Shown piece after piece: positions 47,001 through 52,320 of a stretch of DNA of 64,000 nucleotides. Position 1 is the first letter of the stretch. Each line of letters opens with the position of its first letter. Location of the stretch: assembly GCA_963513935.1 (NCBI GenBank), contig OY740766.1, positions 1,394,001 to 1,458,000 of the forward strand. Reading direction: 5' to 3'. Below the pieces are notes generated by a model, which was not told the DNA's origin, ran no database searches, and saw nothing but the letters and a program-made list of their open reading frames with translations. The translations under genes were made by a program, and so were the position numbers. This DNA comes from Aphrophora alni. Its lineage: Eukaryota; Arthropoda; Insecta; Hemiptera; Aphrophoridae.

Positions 47001-48365
47001 CAAAGCTAGAACATAATATAAAAATGAATTCGGTATTGAAGAATCAAATTATTTTTATGCTGCACTTATTTTAACATTTGACCTAAACCAATTCAATTAT
47101 CATTCATATTAAGTTCAACAATTTAAAAATCATGACAAGTTTGATGTTTATTAAATATACTGCAAATATTTAGCACATATAACAGGGTACGAAAAATTCT
47201 ATTGGTTTTAATTTCATAATAAAACTATGTAATTGTTTACAAAGAAAGTCACTGTTTTTTTTTAACATATTCTACATACTTTATTTGTTAATAATAAAAT
47301 AAGTTGTCAACGCTGAGCTAATTTTTTCACCAAAAAAATGCAATTTAAAAACTACAGAACTCAATGCATTTATATGTTACCGAAGTCAAGCAACATCGAG
47401 CGTGGTTAGTACTTGGATGGGTGAACACTTGGGAAATAACGCACATTTTCTTCTTTCTTTACAAATTTACGCATAGGTCAGGTAAAGTAAGGTGTGTGTA
47501 TATATAGTGAGAGAGAGAGACCATACCTAACCTTTTAAGCTAAAAATTCATGTACATGTATACATATTTTAAAGCGTAATTCACTTAATAGACCTTAACC
47601 TAGAAATGTTGTTTTTTTTCTGTGGAGAAGTTAACTCCGCTGAAAACTTATTTTATTATTAAGAAATAAGGTATGTAGAACATGTTTAAAAAAATGACAT
47701 AAAAAGCAGTGACTTTCTTTGTAAACAATTACATAAAACCATCATGTAATGAAAAACTAAAACTTGGTTATCAAATTTAAGAATATAAAAGTAGGCTAGG
47801 CTTAGACCCAAACTTTGTCTAAGTTAAAACCATTTACTTCAAATAATTGTTATGAACTCCTATAAACAAAAATGATTGTCAAGATTTTTAACTAATTACA
47901 CATAACAGTTATGGCTATTGTTAACATTATCTAGCTAATTTAGGTGGTACAATGACTAGCAACTAGGCCTACAAATCTGTATTTAGAATTTAATGTTGCT
48001 AATTTACGATCTTATTGCAATTTATAACAATAATACCGTTTTGATTGGTATTAGTATTTACTTTTATACGTTGTCTTTCCCATCATATCCTTCCTGTTTT
48101 GTAAATATTTTGTGTAATTTGTTTTATTGTGATTTAGGTTGTTAACAGATATGTATAAAACGTGTAAATTTTATGACAGGGAACATAATAATATTCACAT
48201 TCCTATTATTGTAAATTTACAAAACTAACTGATGAAAATAAATGTTTGATTTATTGAAAACAAACTTTTATTTTTGTAAACGGTAAATTACTACCTTTCA
48301 TCCTCTTCAGAGCTATTAAAATTAATTTCAAATCCAAGGCGTTCCTTCCAGTTATCATCAGCCAT
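1784..48365 (-). CDS. MAP3K4: MAP3K4/MEKK4-type MAP kinase kinase kinase, N-terminal 400 codons (8 exons, 3' end outside window)
   Basis: Coding exons on the minus strand, in transcript order: 48365-48295, 26272-26102, 14441-14326, 11702-11530, 9509-9309, 8553-8393, 5503-5400 and 1986-1784. Every junction is AG/GT, reading phases match throughout, and the total is 1,200 nt with no stop. Product order: an acidic start (MADDNWKERLGFEINF), a YGTTPP segment followed by a basic run, a Ser/Lys-rich stretch, a block resembling the RLKFFETLRLLLK region of human MAP3K4 (here RVEFYQTFSLLIK), then IWLELQAWHAGRTL, nearly identical to the vertebrate protein, and an EGLFPSS...YPLYKS block matching the human EALYPS region. 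The family phosphorylates MKK3/6 and MKK4 upstream of p38 and JNK in stress signalling (Drosophila Mekk1). The catalytic domain must lie left of position 1. Orthology is an inference from this N-terminal match; the exon structure is read directly. Introns total about 45 kb and are full of transposons. Confidence 0.9.
1987..3357. other. Intron 7, distal part: no gene seen
   Basis: AT-rich. A TTAACCCTCAAACCGC near 2157 resembles a piggyBac-type MITE terminus, but I could not find a matching opposite end. Nothing else is supportable. Confidence 0.4.
3358..4965 (+). pseudogene. Decayed piggyBac transposase
   Basis: Scattered piggyBac segments lie in order on the plus strand. Around 3525-3700 an acidic N-terminal part is recoverable (DSETSLSHYCDDSF, then NLERLDIEDF). 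Around 3929-4075 the frame MVNETNNYKEAVLSQTRE, then KWVDITVNEMTKF, a stop and GMLINMGLR matches the ETN...W.....EM..F.G..I.MG core. Around 4865-4930 a GRDKKGLIDK-type segment resembles the family's RKGLP block. Stops and frameshifts separate the pieces, so it cannot encode a transposase. It lies in MAP3K4 intron 7, antisense to the gene. A G tract at 3439-3450 interrupts the N-terminal part. Confidence 0.72.
5400..5503 (-). CDS. MAP3K4: MAP3K4 coding exon 7
   Basis: The acceptor is GTTTAG|GTT and the donor is G|GTATGT, with split codons at both ends (phase 2 in, phase 1 out). It encodes FKKRPDQLSAQSSDSGIQIP and a TEFEANSGTPD tail. This is a weakly conserved linker between the WHAGRT block and the LFP block. 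The frame and both junctions fit exons 6 and 8 exactly. Confidence 0.82.
5504..6290. other. Intron 6, 3' part: no gene seen
   Basis: AT-rich with a short C tract near 6173-6184. No element boundaries are recognised. Confidence 0.4.
6291..6381. repeat. Compound microsatellite (AT)n-(TG)n-(GA)n
   Basis: About ten AT units (6291-6310) run into about thirty TG units with one interruption (6311-6370), then GCGTGCATGCGTGTG and a short GA run. The alternating purine-pyrimidine TG tract could adopt Z-DNA. It lies in MAP3K4 intron 6. Confidence 0.95.
6382..7700. other. Intron 6, middle: no gene seen
   Basis: AT-rich. Codon-like stretches around 6890-7170 (acidic, GAA/GAT-rich) might be a very degraded transposase N-terminus, but no family motif could be confirmed. 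Confidence 0.35.
7701..7890. mobile_element. Snap-back (hairpin) element A
   Basis: The arms of about 90 bp (about 7701-7788 and 7802-7890) are almost perfectly complementary around a roughly 14-base spacer. Each arm holds TCTAGCCGACCATGG, TTTCGCCAGTTACGGC and, at the outer end, AAAACACAATTTTTC. The complement of the arm reads GGCGAAACCATGGTC then GGCTAG: a hammerhead-like 3' half (GAAAC, palindromic stem III ACCATGGT, GUC). The canonical CUGANGA core is replaced by other bases. It shares core and terminal motifs with element B. No transposase; target duplications not identified. Confidence 0.85.
7891..8392. other. Intron 6, 5' part: no gene seen
   Basis: AT-rich, no recognisable element. 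Confidence 0.4.
8393..8553 (-). CDS. MAP3K4: MAP3K4 coding exon 6 (diagnostic conserved block)
   Basis: The acceptor is TTGTTAG|TTG and the donor is AG|GTATGT; phase 0 in, phase 2 out. It encodes LSKEENLWQNELKEV, IWLELQAWHAGRTL and DYLFEARKNVEQVLLDIISY. Human MAP3K4 has NELIWLELQAWHAGRTI followed by FFLYTARQAIPDIINEI at the same place, so this exon is the strongest basis for the gene identity. Confidence 0.93.
8554..9308. other. Intron 5: no element recognised
   Basis: The shortest intron of the gene (755 bp). No repeats were recognised. Confidence 0.5.
9309..9509 (-). CDS. MAP3K4: MAP3K4 coding exon 5
   Basis: Sixty-seven complete codons (phase 0 on both sides), acceptor TATAG|GTG, donor CAG|GTTAGG. 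A stronger-looking GTAAGA inside the exon (rc of 9316-9321) would break the frame with the next exon, so the CAG|GTTAGG site is preferred. The segment SRVEFYQTFSLLIKMGNVEK matches the human MAP3K4 region DRLKFFETLRLLLKLTSV. A pogo-type MITE sits 83 bp upstream of this exon in intron 4. Confidence 0.85.
9593..10021. mobile_element. pogo/Tigger-like MITE with TA target duplication
   Basis: The inverted ends CAGTAGACTCCCATAAAT (from 9593) and the complement of ATTTATGAGAGTCTACTG (ending 10021) are flanked by TA on both sides (9591-9592 and 10022-10023). The element is 429 bp. It is much richer in G+C than its surroundings, including CCGGTCCGGATT/AATCCGG self-complementary blocks near the ends. 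CAGT-starting ends with a TA duplication are typical of pogo-like members of Tc1/mariner. No transposase ORF. Confidence 0.82.
10024..11529. other. Intron 4, remainder: no gene seen
   Basis: AT-rich. A short G-rich interval occurs at 10545-10680 and codon-like sequence at 10750-10980, but no protein family is recognised. Confidence 0.4.
11530..11702 (-). CDS. MAP3K4: MAP3K4 coding exon 4
   Basis: The acceptor is TTTTTTAG|TC and the donor is AAA|GTAAGT. It enters in phase 1 and ends in phase 0. It encodes 57 full codons, including SGGDSRRSSNANKRSMQRLR, then LDLSSIRICPP and a LPPQPVLK end. RRSS and KRSM are basophilic-kinase-like sites by inspection. This is the variable linker before the conserved block, placed by reading frame and order. 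Confidence 0.8.
12785..12835 (+). repeat. tRNA-derived SINE fragment (A/B-box-like)
   Basis: GGTTCTATCCC (12817-12827) fits the RNA polymerase III B box and TGGCTAGCTTG (from 12791) resembles an A box. The spacing is shorter than in a tRNA. This is a SINE-head remnant, not a tRNA gene. Surrounding intron 3 sequence (11703-14019) holds nothing else I can support. Confidence 0.45.
14020..14207. mobile_element. Snap-back element D carrying a hammerhead-like cassette
   Basis: The outer inverted arms (about 14020-14080 and 14146-14207) pair closely: ACAGTATAACAAACACACAG at the left end matches the complement of the right end, followed by AACACAATTCTCATAA and TACGCCTAAGTATCAGAC. The left arm is longer on its inner side and contains the hammerhead-like sequence of 14072-14116. 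The right arm begins only about five bases before the predicted cleavage point. The same sequence family recurs at 31399-31618. Confidence 0.85.
14072..14116 (-). ncRNA. Hammerhead-ribozyme-like motif, copy D
   Basis: Read on the minus strand: stem I GTATCA pairs with TGATAC; conserved core CTGAAGA (fits CUGANGA); one unpaired G; stem II GACGAC, loop CTT, GTCGTT (six pairs, one G-U); conserved GAA; stem III A-C/G-U closed by GC; cleavage triplet GUC immediately before the 3' strand of stem I. All required core positions are present. The extra base between the core and stem II departs from the standard G-C closing pair, so activity is uncertain. Type I hammerheads of this minimal form are known from Penelope-like elements and retrozymes. 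Confidence 0.72.
14326..14441 (-). CDS. MAP3K4: MAP3K4 coding exon 3
   Basis: The acceptor is TTTTTCAG|TG and the donor is the consensus GTAAGT. The phase enters at 2 and leaves at 1. It encodes a low-complexity Ser/Lys stretch (VFKSSCKSSSKSSR) followed by VVYAGRNSFEKNMYKKSEPP. No domain is recognisable. It corresponds to the poorly conserved linker of the family, so the call rests on splice signals and phase continuity. Confidence 0.78.
14740..16400. repeat. Nested direct and inverted repeat complex
   Basis: The unit AGTCTGGAATATAATTTTTA with GCTCCTAGATGACA, GGGCTATC and AATATACAGT occurs twice in direct orientation (from about 14741 and 15065). It recurs in inverted orientation at about 16285-16400 (complement GGAAAGCTCT...GGGCTATCTATAGAGTGCTTC). 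The TATAACTGTTTTAGTTT part of the unit also recurs inverted at about 15520-15545 and 16220-16245. The right half is split by snap-back element B. No coding potential; class unknown. Confidence 0.7.
15913..16217. mobile_element. Snap-back element B
   Basis: The arms run about 15913-16035 and 16095-16217. From outside in: AAAGATAATAAAAC, TTTGTAACATCCAC, TTTTTATTAGTCTAGCCGAC, CAATGGTTTCGCC and GCATTGACGAGGCTGTATTA; the complement repeats on the right. The loop is about 60 bp. The right arm read 5' to 3' has GGCGAAACC, palindromic ACCATTGGT-type stem, GUC and GGCTAGAC followed by AATAAA, like element A. Stem II differs between A (GCCG/TGGC) and B (GCCT/AGGC) but pairs in both. Confidence 0.85.
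17184..17212. repeat. (TA)n microsatellite
   Basis: About 14 TA units; a second tract of about 15 AT units lies at 17439-17469 in the same intron. Confidence 0.95.
17783..18060. mobile_element. Snap-back element C with a divergent hammerhead-like core
   Basis: The arms run about 17783-17870 and 17975-18060, pairing through ATAATGATTC, CCCCTAACCACAATCACTAG, AAATAAAACACAATTATC and GATTAATTGTTCTTTATT with few mismatches. The left arm continues inward into a hammerhead-like fold on the minus strand: stem I CCCT/AGGG, core CCGATGA (17914-17920; U4 changed to C), stem II GATAAC, CTT loop, GTTATC, AAA instead of GAA, palindromic stem III ATGTACAT, then U. The fold is kept while core residues are lost. 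Confidence 0.78.
18985..19790 (+). pseudogene. mariner transposase pseudogene (D,D34D type)
   Basis: Mariner blocks lie in order across frames: KLCACWVPKTFTAENKK then a stop and RQANAIDILTHYDKYSDHF (about 19148-19260); VTRSKA where VTGDETW is expected, so the first catalytic Asp is lost; IVLIHDNA with SHTA (about 19465-19505); YSPDLVPSDFHLFLYLKSFL (about 19555-19620); and a C-terminus resembling FYEAGIQKLV...DKCL...GTYVEK (about 19675-19750). Several stops and frameshifts mean it is dead. It lies antisense to MAP3K4 in intron 2. Confidence 0.82.
20815..21340 (+). pseudogene. Second mariner-like transposase remnant
   Basis: In one frame around 20990-21150 the sequence reads VIFQQDGLQSHYSTSVREL then LDREFLSKRIYHYGPID, a stop, and ASKSPDLTIMDIFFRWL. 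This is the insect mariner-type signature FQQDGAPPHY..VR..LD...IGR.GPI.WP.RSPDLTPLDFF. The N-terminal half is not recoverable. It is a different lineage from the copy at 19.0-19.8 kb. Confidence 0.75.
21486..21670 (+). repeat. Repeat family copy 1 with TACAGGGTGATTCTTATA end
   Basis: ACAGGGTGATTCTTATA, TCTCCGGAC and CTCAATATAG with AATTGTA and TTATTTAACGCAATATTT are shared with 46205-46330, followed in both by ACAAAAGATGCT. The abrupt start is like a Tc1/mariner terminus, but no second end was found. Confidence 0.65.
22100..24000. other. Intron 2: no gene seen
   Basis: AT-rich; nothing recognised apart from isolated short repeats. Confidence 0.4.
24141..25135 (+). pseudogene. Tc1/mariner-family transposase pseudogene, nearly full length
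   Basis: An ATG at 24141 begins MVLTTAEKAIIVEHYFRSYG. After a frameshift, FHKNPPNNGVIISVVQKFRR with TGSVL and GRP follows, the helix-turn-helix linker of the family. Later blocks: FLSDVWFSDECHMHLNGF (first catalytic Asp), a V.IWCDVSGRGIIGPYF segment, NQDRYRIILDRFI, a QDGATSHTA segment (second Asp) and PDLTPPYAYIWEMLKEKIF, where the third catalytic acidic position is lost. A C tract near 25030 expands the SPDL region. Length is close to a complete transposase of about 340 residues. At least two stops and two frameshifts. Confidence 0.85.
25200..26101. other. Intron 2, 5' part: no gene seen
   Basis: AT-rich with an (ATA)n run near 25330; nothing recognised. Confidence 0.4.
26102..26272 (-). 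CDS. MAP3K4: MAP3K4 coding exon 2
   Basis: The acceptor is a long poly-T run ending TTTCAG and the donor is AG|GTACTA. The exon encodes 56 full codons (MNGSDELSPLSPVNREGSG at the start) and shares split codons at both ends (phase 2/phase 2). The segment DAYGTTPPRTRILRRNR corresponds in position and character to the LYGTSPPSTPRQMKR segment near the start of human MAP3K4, which is also followed by a basic stretch. The Ser/Pro sites (LSPLSP) are plausible proline-directed phosphosites, by inference. Confidence 0.85.
26959..27019. repeat. (AT)n microsatellite, about 30 units
   Basis: The longest pure AT tract in the window. Similar tracts occur at 27297-27340, 28808-28852 and 37955-37999. ORF-like IYIYIY products there are artefacts. 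Confidence 0.95.
27341..31398. other. Intron 1, 3' portion: no gene seen
   Basis: Very AT-rich. Apart from the microsatellite at 28808-28852 I could not tie any stretch to a known element. Short open frames (e.g. 27744-27935, 29688-29927) show no recognisable motif. Confidence 0.4.
31425..31469 (-). ncRNA. Hammerhead-ribozyme-like motif, copy E (left arm)
   Basis: On the minus strand: stem I GTATCA/TGATAC, core CTGAAGA, one unpaired G, stem II GATGAC with CTT loop and GTCGTT (one U-G change relative to copy D but still pairing), GAA, stem III A-C/G-U closed by TT, cleavage triplet GUC. All core positions of the hammerhead consensus are present, and the variation from copy D preserves pairing. 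Confidence 0.72.
31532..31570 (+). ncRNA. Hammerhead-like motif, copy E (right arm, stem I broken)
   Basis: Core CTGAAGA, stem II GACGAC/GTCGTT with CTT loop, GAA and TGATAC are present, with AUC in place of GUC. The 5' strand of stem I is GATTGGT rather than GTATCA, so it does not pair and self-cleavage is unlikely. Confidence 0.55.
31620..33185. other. Intron 1: no gene seen
   Basis: AT-rich, no recognised element. Confidence 0.4.
33190..33510 (+). pseudogene. Non-LTR retrotransposon remnant (reverse transcriptase end to RNase H)
   Basis: A fragment around 33230-33340 reads like the region after the catalytic RT fingers (KVMGTKTSYDEIHLQWDY, then Y.EL.FGGLK). Around 33437-33500 the frame TDDSKTKENTSAGIYKL matches the first RNase H motif TDGSKT...GAGIY of I/Jockey-type elements, with the Gly changed to Asp. 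Several stops. Confidence 0.55.
33515..35095. other. Intron 1: no gene seen
   Basis: AT-rich; nothing recognised. Confidence 0.4.
35090..35180 (-). mobile_element. Single-arm hammerhead-like repeat F
   Basis: On the minus strand: CTGAGGA core (complement of 35167-35173), one unpaired T, stem II GATTAC/GTCATT with one mismatch and a TTA loop, GAA, stem III ACGT, GUC (35143-35145). The 5' strand of stem I does not pair with ATCTTG. It continues to GTGGAAAGTTGTGTTTTAG, matching the AATTGTGTTTTA end of elements A-C. No inverted partner arm. Confidence 0.55.
35300..38160. other. Intron 1: no gene seen
   Basis: AT-rich; (AT)n tract at 37955-37999. Small open frames at 36043-36291 and 36885-37139 have no recognisable features. 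Confidence 0.4.
38165..38232 (+). repeat. Degenerate Penelope-type terminal motif
   Basis: CTGACAA, hairpin GTCT-CTGTGT-AGAC, GAAACAGC, then AATAAAGGATTGTTTTAG. Layout and order (core, stem II, GAAAC, then AATAAA) resemble the hammerhead-bearing ends of Penelope-like elements, but CUGANGA has a G-to-A change and no cleavage triplet pairs. Confidence 0.4.
38233..40640. other. Intron 1: no gene seen
   Basis: AT-rich with a short (TA)n at 39081-39097; nothing else supportable. Confidence 0.4.
40643..41040 (+). pseudogene. Non-LTR (Jockey-like) retrotransposon, ORF2 C-terminus
   Basis: YYGLIYPHFNYGIIVWGDCS (from 40643) is the post-catalytic block Y.AL..P.L.YGI..WG of Jockey/RTE-like reverse transcriptases. 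It is followed across frames by a CR.lFkel-like segment (about 40780), a YGTQFRS-like segment (about 40895) and QINKLPESLTKNLRA...F (about 40960-41020), the typical end of ORF2. Frameshifts and stops make it inactive. The 5' remainder is absent. Confidence 0.72.
41045..44590. other. Intron 1: no gene seen
   Basis: AT-rich. An overlapping pair of open frames at 42048-42293 has no recognisable motif on either strand. C tract near 44349-44357. Confidence 0.4.
44630..44690 (+). repeat. tRNA-derived SINE fragment (B box)
   Basis: GGTTCGATTCC (44651-44661) is a perfect B box within GTCCTGGGTTCGATTCCCAG, a T-arm-like hairpin. No convincing A box lies upstream, so this is a SINE remnant rather than a tRNA gene. 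Confidence 0.5.
44700..46200. other. Intron 1: no gene seen
   Basis: AT-rich with a C tract near 45038-45047. The 109-codon frame at 44990-45319 has no recognisable domain and unremarkable composition. Confidence 0.4.
46205..46330 (+). repeat. Repeat family copy 2 with TACAGGGTGATTCTTATA end
   Basis: It shares its start and about 120 bp with 21486-21670, with small indels, and is flanked by TA at the start. It suggests a dispersed Tc1/mariner-type non-autonomous family. Confidence 0.65.
47205..47765. mobile_element. Snap-back element enclosing a 5S rRNA fragment
   Basis: The left arm (47205-47325) pairs with the right arm (47630-47765). The left arm reads TATGTAATTGTTTACAAAGA, AAGTCACTG, a T-rich run, TTCTACATAC and TTAATAATAAAATAAGTT; the complement is on the right with few differences. 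The roughly 300-bp interior holds the 5S-like sequence at 47377-47443 and a GTGTGTATATATAGTGAGAG run. No coding capacity. Confidence 0.8.
47377..47443 (+). pseudogene. 5S rRNA-derived fragment (3' half)
   Basis: TTACCGAAGTCAAGCAACAT, CGAGCGTGGTTAGTACTTGG and ATGGGTGAACACTTGGGAA match the conserved 3' half of eukaryotic 5S rRNA (ACCGAAGTTAAGCAACG...GGTTAGTACTTGGATGGGTGACC...TGGGAA). That includes the internal control region of the gene. The 5' half (about 45 nt) and the terminal helix are missing. It could be a 5S-headed SINE (SINE3 type) remnant or a retroposed pseudogene. Confidence 0.85.
48295..48365 (-). CDS. MAP3K4: MAP3K4 coding exon 1 (start codon)
   Basis: The ATG at 48365-48363 opens 23 codons (MADDNWKERLGFEINF, then an SSEEDE acidic tail) and two bases of a split Arg codon, followed by donor GTAGTAA. 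The frame continues exactly into the exon at 26272, which begins with the third base of that Arg. The start is chosen because this is the only in-frame Met in the exon and its context (ATCATGG) is acceptable. The following intron is 22,022 bp. Confidence 0.85.
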
Positions 48366-48560
48366 GATTTTAATATTTTATAACTAAAATAAATAAAAAG
48401 ATCTTGAGTTTATAACACTAAGAGTCCGCAGGACACTGACACTAAACATTAAACAACATTTTTAACTCTAAACTTAACCGAACTTTCAAAAGCCGTGCTC
48501 AACGTTTGAAGGTTGACGTTCACATGTTTTATATTTTATAAGCCTTGTCATAGAAGATAC
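48366..48560 (-). promoter_or_regulatory. Putative 5' UTR and promoter region of the MAP3K4 gene
   Basis: Upstream of the ATG the minus strand has a less AT-rich stretch with an arthropod initiator-like TCAGT (complement of 48435-48439). A TTTTAG near 48387 could instead be the acceptor of a 5' UTR intron. No TATA box at the usual distance and no clear downstream element were found. Transcript start sites are not determinable from sequence. Confidence 0.25.
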
Positions 48561-49958
48561 TAAGATAGTAACCCAATGATCAGCTGACCAAGTTTTACAA
48601 GTTTGCGCATGACCTTGCATATTACAAAGCGGGAAGTTTAACTTTGACATTGTTGAATGAATAATTTTTGTTAGGAACGAGACCTAATAGACATGATTCT
48701 GAAATCATACAGCTTAGTAATATTTACCTGTTTGAAGCCAGTTAATTCCCATGCATCTAAGGACATGTAATTCTATTACCTATGCTTAACTTATGAAACC
48801 TAGATGCATAGGCTCATTGCCTAATCTGAAACCGAATGTGAACTTGCAAATTGCTTATTTCTGACAGAAATATAGGATTTTGATACTTCGAAAGGGTCTT
48901 CCCAGGTAAAGGATAATCATTTTTTTTTTCATTTGTTTGTTGTTGTTATAGACTATTGTTTCTACAAGATTTCAATACTAAATCGCTACGGGATGTGCAA
49001 TACATATTTATCAAATTTTTAAAGTTTGTTTTATTTTTTTCATTTTCAAGAACACACAGTCACAGTATTAACATGTGTCAGATTTGGGAAAACCAAATCT
49101 GAGATTAAATTCAGTGTTAAAAGTGTCTTAGTAAAAGTGTAGATCACACTTAACATAAGGATAGTTTGAGGGGAAAGGGTTCCACATCTTTTCAATGTTC
49201 AAATACTGTTTTTGGCCATCTGTTCTTGAGTATAAATTTTAATAAATATGCTGCTTAACAAGGTCTAGGCTTGTTGTGAGTCTCTCCAAGGGTTTATGCT
49301 TATATCAAAAAACTATGAGTGATCTCAAAATGTTTTTTCACAAATTCTGACTGTGGAATCATTTATTTTCAATTAATACTCTACCGTACAAGGTCTTTTA
49401 GATATGCTTCCAGTCACCCTATGTCATTTCATGTCATTAATCTTCATCCATCGTTCAGGCAAATATGCTGTCTATGTGGCATATTGTAATAGCCAGATGT
49501 GGCTATTGTAATTTTGTCTGACTCGTAGAAGTCATTAAATATCTGGAGCATGTCATTTTGTTAAATTTCTCTACAATCAAATTAGCAGTTAGACTCTTTC
49601 CCCTGAAAATAATACAAGAGAAATTATGTCCTTCCTACTGAAAGTTAAGGGAAATAATGTCAAAATAGAAAGTGTTAGTTTAGATTAGTGTATATTAGTT
49701 ATGGTTAGGTTAGGTAAGACTGATGTTAAGTTTTAATAAATAGACGTAGGGCTAGTATTAGAAATTGTTGTTAGGAATAATTTTTATGAATAGATATTAG
49801 GTAAAATTATTTTAAAAAACTATCAAATATAATTTTTATTCTAAGTCCCAAGACAATACACAGAAGCCAGTCTGTTATTGTGAAATATATCAGAAAGTAT
49901 CATATTTGTTGACTCTAGACAAAATATTTAGTTCACTAACCTGTTAAGGTATATAAAC
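48561..49958. other. Upstream intergenic region: no gene seen
   Basis: No coding sequence recognised. Two TTAGG units occur near 49705, too few to call telomeric. Confidence 0.4.
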
Positions 49959-49966
49959 CCACCATG

Positions 49967-51865
49967 CAGGCACGTAGCCAAGATTTTACTTCGGAGGGGG
50001 TTAAATTAGTGATTATATATATATATATATATAACATGTTATATATAGTAGCTAAGCAGAAGGCTAATGTTATATATTTTATATATAGAAGCTAGAATAT
50101 GTTATATATAGTGGCTAGGTAGAATAAAGTATTTTTCACATTAATTACCAGACATATTATTTTATTCATTTATAAGTACAATTAACAAATCATAAATCTA
50201 ATTTCACAAACATGAAAATTATAGATACATCAAATTATTTTTGAGACCAGACAGTAAAAACACCTTTTCAATATTAGAAATGTCAATTGAAATGTTTAAT
50301 ACAAAAGTTAGATCACAATTATCATTCACTTGTTAACTGTCAGTTTACAGCAGCAATCTTCTTATTTTCTTTCTTGCCATAACATCAATGACTTCATCTG
50401 GTTGAGGAGCTAAGTCCCAATGGATAGAGAGTATGGCTAGCGCGCTCAGTCTATCATCTCTCATCAAATTTCGAGTCACACTTTTAACTCTTTTCATTGT
50501 AGAGAACGACCGTTCTACACTACAAGTTGTAACAGGCACCGTGGCTAGCACCGTTAGGAGATAATTTATAGTGCGATAATAGGTTTTATCGCATGACTCC
50601 AACACTTTTAAGACTTCAGTCTCAACTGGAATTGAAGAAAGCTTGTTGCACCACAAAATATACTCTGATTTTACGGATTCTAATGATGCCTTGTCATCGA
50701 AATATGGAGACAATTTTTCCATAGCATTACTTGAAAACTTGGCATGATGTCTTCATTCGAAATAAATCTGGAGGTCAAATTAAGAATAAGTGAATCAATG
50801 CAAGGAATGAATATTGCCACTCTGAAATACTGTTCTAAAGATGAAGTATTTGGGTTTGCCCTATGAGTTTGTCTCGATGTAATCCTCGGAGCTTTCAGCT
50901 GACTTTCGAAGACGTCTGTAGATAGCTGAGAAGCAGAATTGAATATTTCTTTGAACGCCTTTTCTGCATTACTTCTCAGTTGCTCCAATGTTGTTAACAC
51001 ATTTTTATTGTGGTTTAGTGCTGATGCCAAATCCAGACTTTATTCTTGCAAAGAAATTGAGAGAGGTAAGGTGATACTAAATAATTTGTTGCATACAAAA
51101 AGACTAATGAGGAAATCACTTTTTTCCAGGGCTGCCAATAATGTTGAGACTGTGGGGAAAATTGTTGATGCGTTTTCTGTGATCTCTTCCAAACTTACAA
51201 TGACACATTTAAACAGTTCAACAAATGTTAGGAGACTGCCATGACGCTCAACAAATCTTGTTTCGCACAGTTTTAGGAGTCTTCTTTTCTTGCTCTCTGG
51301 AAAATGTATTGAAATGTTTCCTTGCAGGATTTTATTTGCTCTTGAATTGTTGCGAAAGAGGTTTGTAACTTCACTCACAACTCCAAGACAGTTTCGTACG
51401 GTAGGATTTGTCATAGTATTAGACAGTGCAAGGTTTAGGCGGTGGCTTGCACAGTGAACATATCTAGCATTCGGGTATTGTTTTCTGATCCTACTCTGAA
51501 CCCCAGCAAGGTGGCCAGCCATGTTGGCTGCACCATCGTGTCCTTGTCCAACGCACTTACTCATATCGATGCCCAAACTTTCACACTTTTCCAAAATAAC
51601 TTTGGTCAAATTTTCTGATGTTTGATCATATAAATGTCTGCCTTGTTTATATGCATACATGGGATTATATTATTGAATAGGTCATTTAGACTGATTTTGA
51701 GAAGAAGCAAACTTTATTAATATTAAAAACTAGTTTGAAAAAGAACGATTCTTTCATATTTTTTGCACAAATATGATTTTAATTTTCTAAAGTACTTAAT
51801 TTAAACAAAAAATAATTTCGGAGGGGGCTCAAGCCCCTCAAGCCCCTCCCCTGGCTACGTGCCTG
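49967..51865 (-). mobile_element. hAT transposon with perfect 8-bp target duplication, 5' deleted
   Basis: The inverted ends CAGGCACGTAGCCA (49967-49980 and complement 51852-51865) are flanked by CCACCATG on both sides (49959-49966 and 51866-51873). At 1,899 bp, the element is too short for an intact hAT. The transposase remnant reads from right to left. An internal tandem triplication of a unit beginning GTTATATATAGT lies at 50038-50125, and an (AT)n tract at 50013-50033. Confidence 0.93.
50345..51660 (-). pseudogene. hAT transposase (C-terminal two thirds), frameshifted
   Basis: Three minus-strand frames join: 51660-51040, 51030-50680 and 50722-50345. Visible blocks: CVGQGHDGAANMAGHLAG (second catalytic Asp), VHCASHRLNLALSNT, KLCETRFVERHGSL, and the hATC dimerisation/catalytic block VPVTTCSVERSFSTMKRVKS with LSALAILSIH near the end, carrying the catalytic Glu. 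The DNA-binding finger and the first Asp region are missing, so it is non-functional. It resembles the ZMYM1/P52rIPK-like hAT group. Confidence 0.88.
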
Positions 51866-51873
51866 CCACCATG

Positions 51874-52320
51874 ACCTAAAAAGAACATCAGTCATAATTG
51901 AATGGTGATAGCCAGAGGCTCTGCTCGTCAATTGACCAAGAGCATTGGTCAGTCATTATCGAAGAGACATACAGTTACAACCTGAGGGTCTGCTTGTTAG
52001 TTGACAAAGAGCATTGTTCGGAACTATCAACGGGATTTATTAGAATCAGGTTTGGGAATACTTCGGTCAAAAACACAGTAGCTGGTACTTGCAGAAATAG
52101 AGGTGAGCAAACCGACAGTGTATCTTAAATGAAAGAGATTAAAGAAAGTAGACTCATTTGAGTTTTTTAATATTCTCAATAATATTTAGCTTGCTCTATC
52201 TTGATACTAATCTTGTTCTTGGGACTAATTGATATAAAATACAATAAAGGGGATTAAATATTAATAATGTATTTCTTAGAATTAATATAAATAGAAGGCA
52301 AAGTTAAAATTTGTAAATGT
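51874..52320. other. Interval between hAT and non-LTR remnant
   Basis: A short direct repeat occurs (AGAGCATTGGTCAG/AGAGCATTGTTCGG with CTGCTCGT/CTGCTTGT upstream, about 61 bp apart, 51910-52030). No gene recognised. Confidence 0.4.

Noticed and set aside
49695..49715. TTAGG repeats suggesting an interstitial telomere
   Set aside because: Only two consecutive units; expected by chance in TAGG/TTA-rich sequence.
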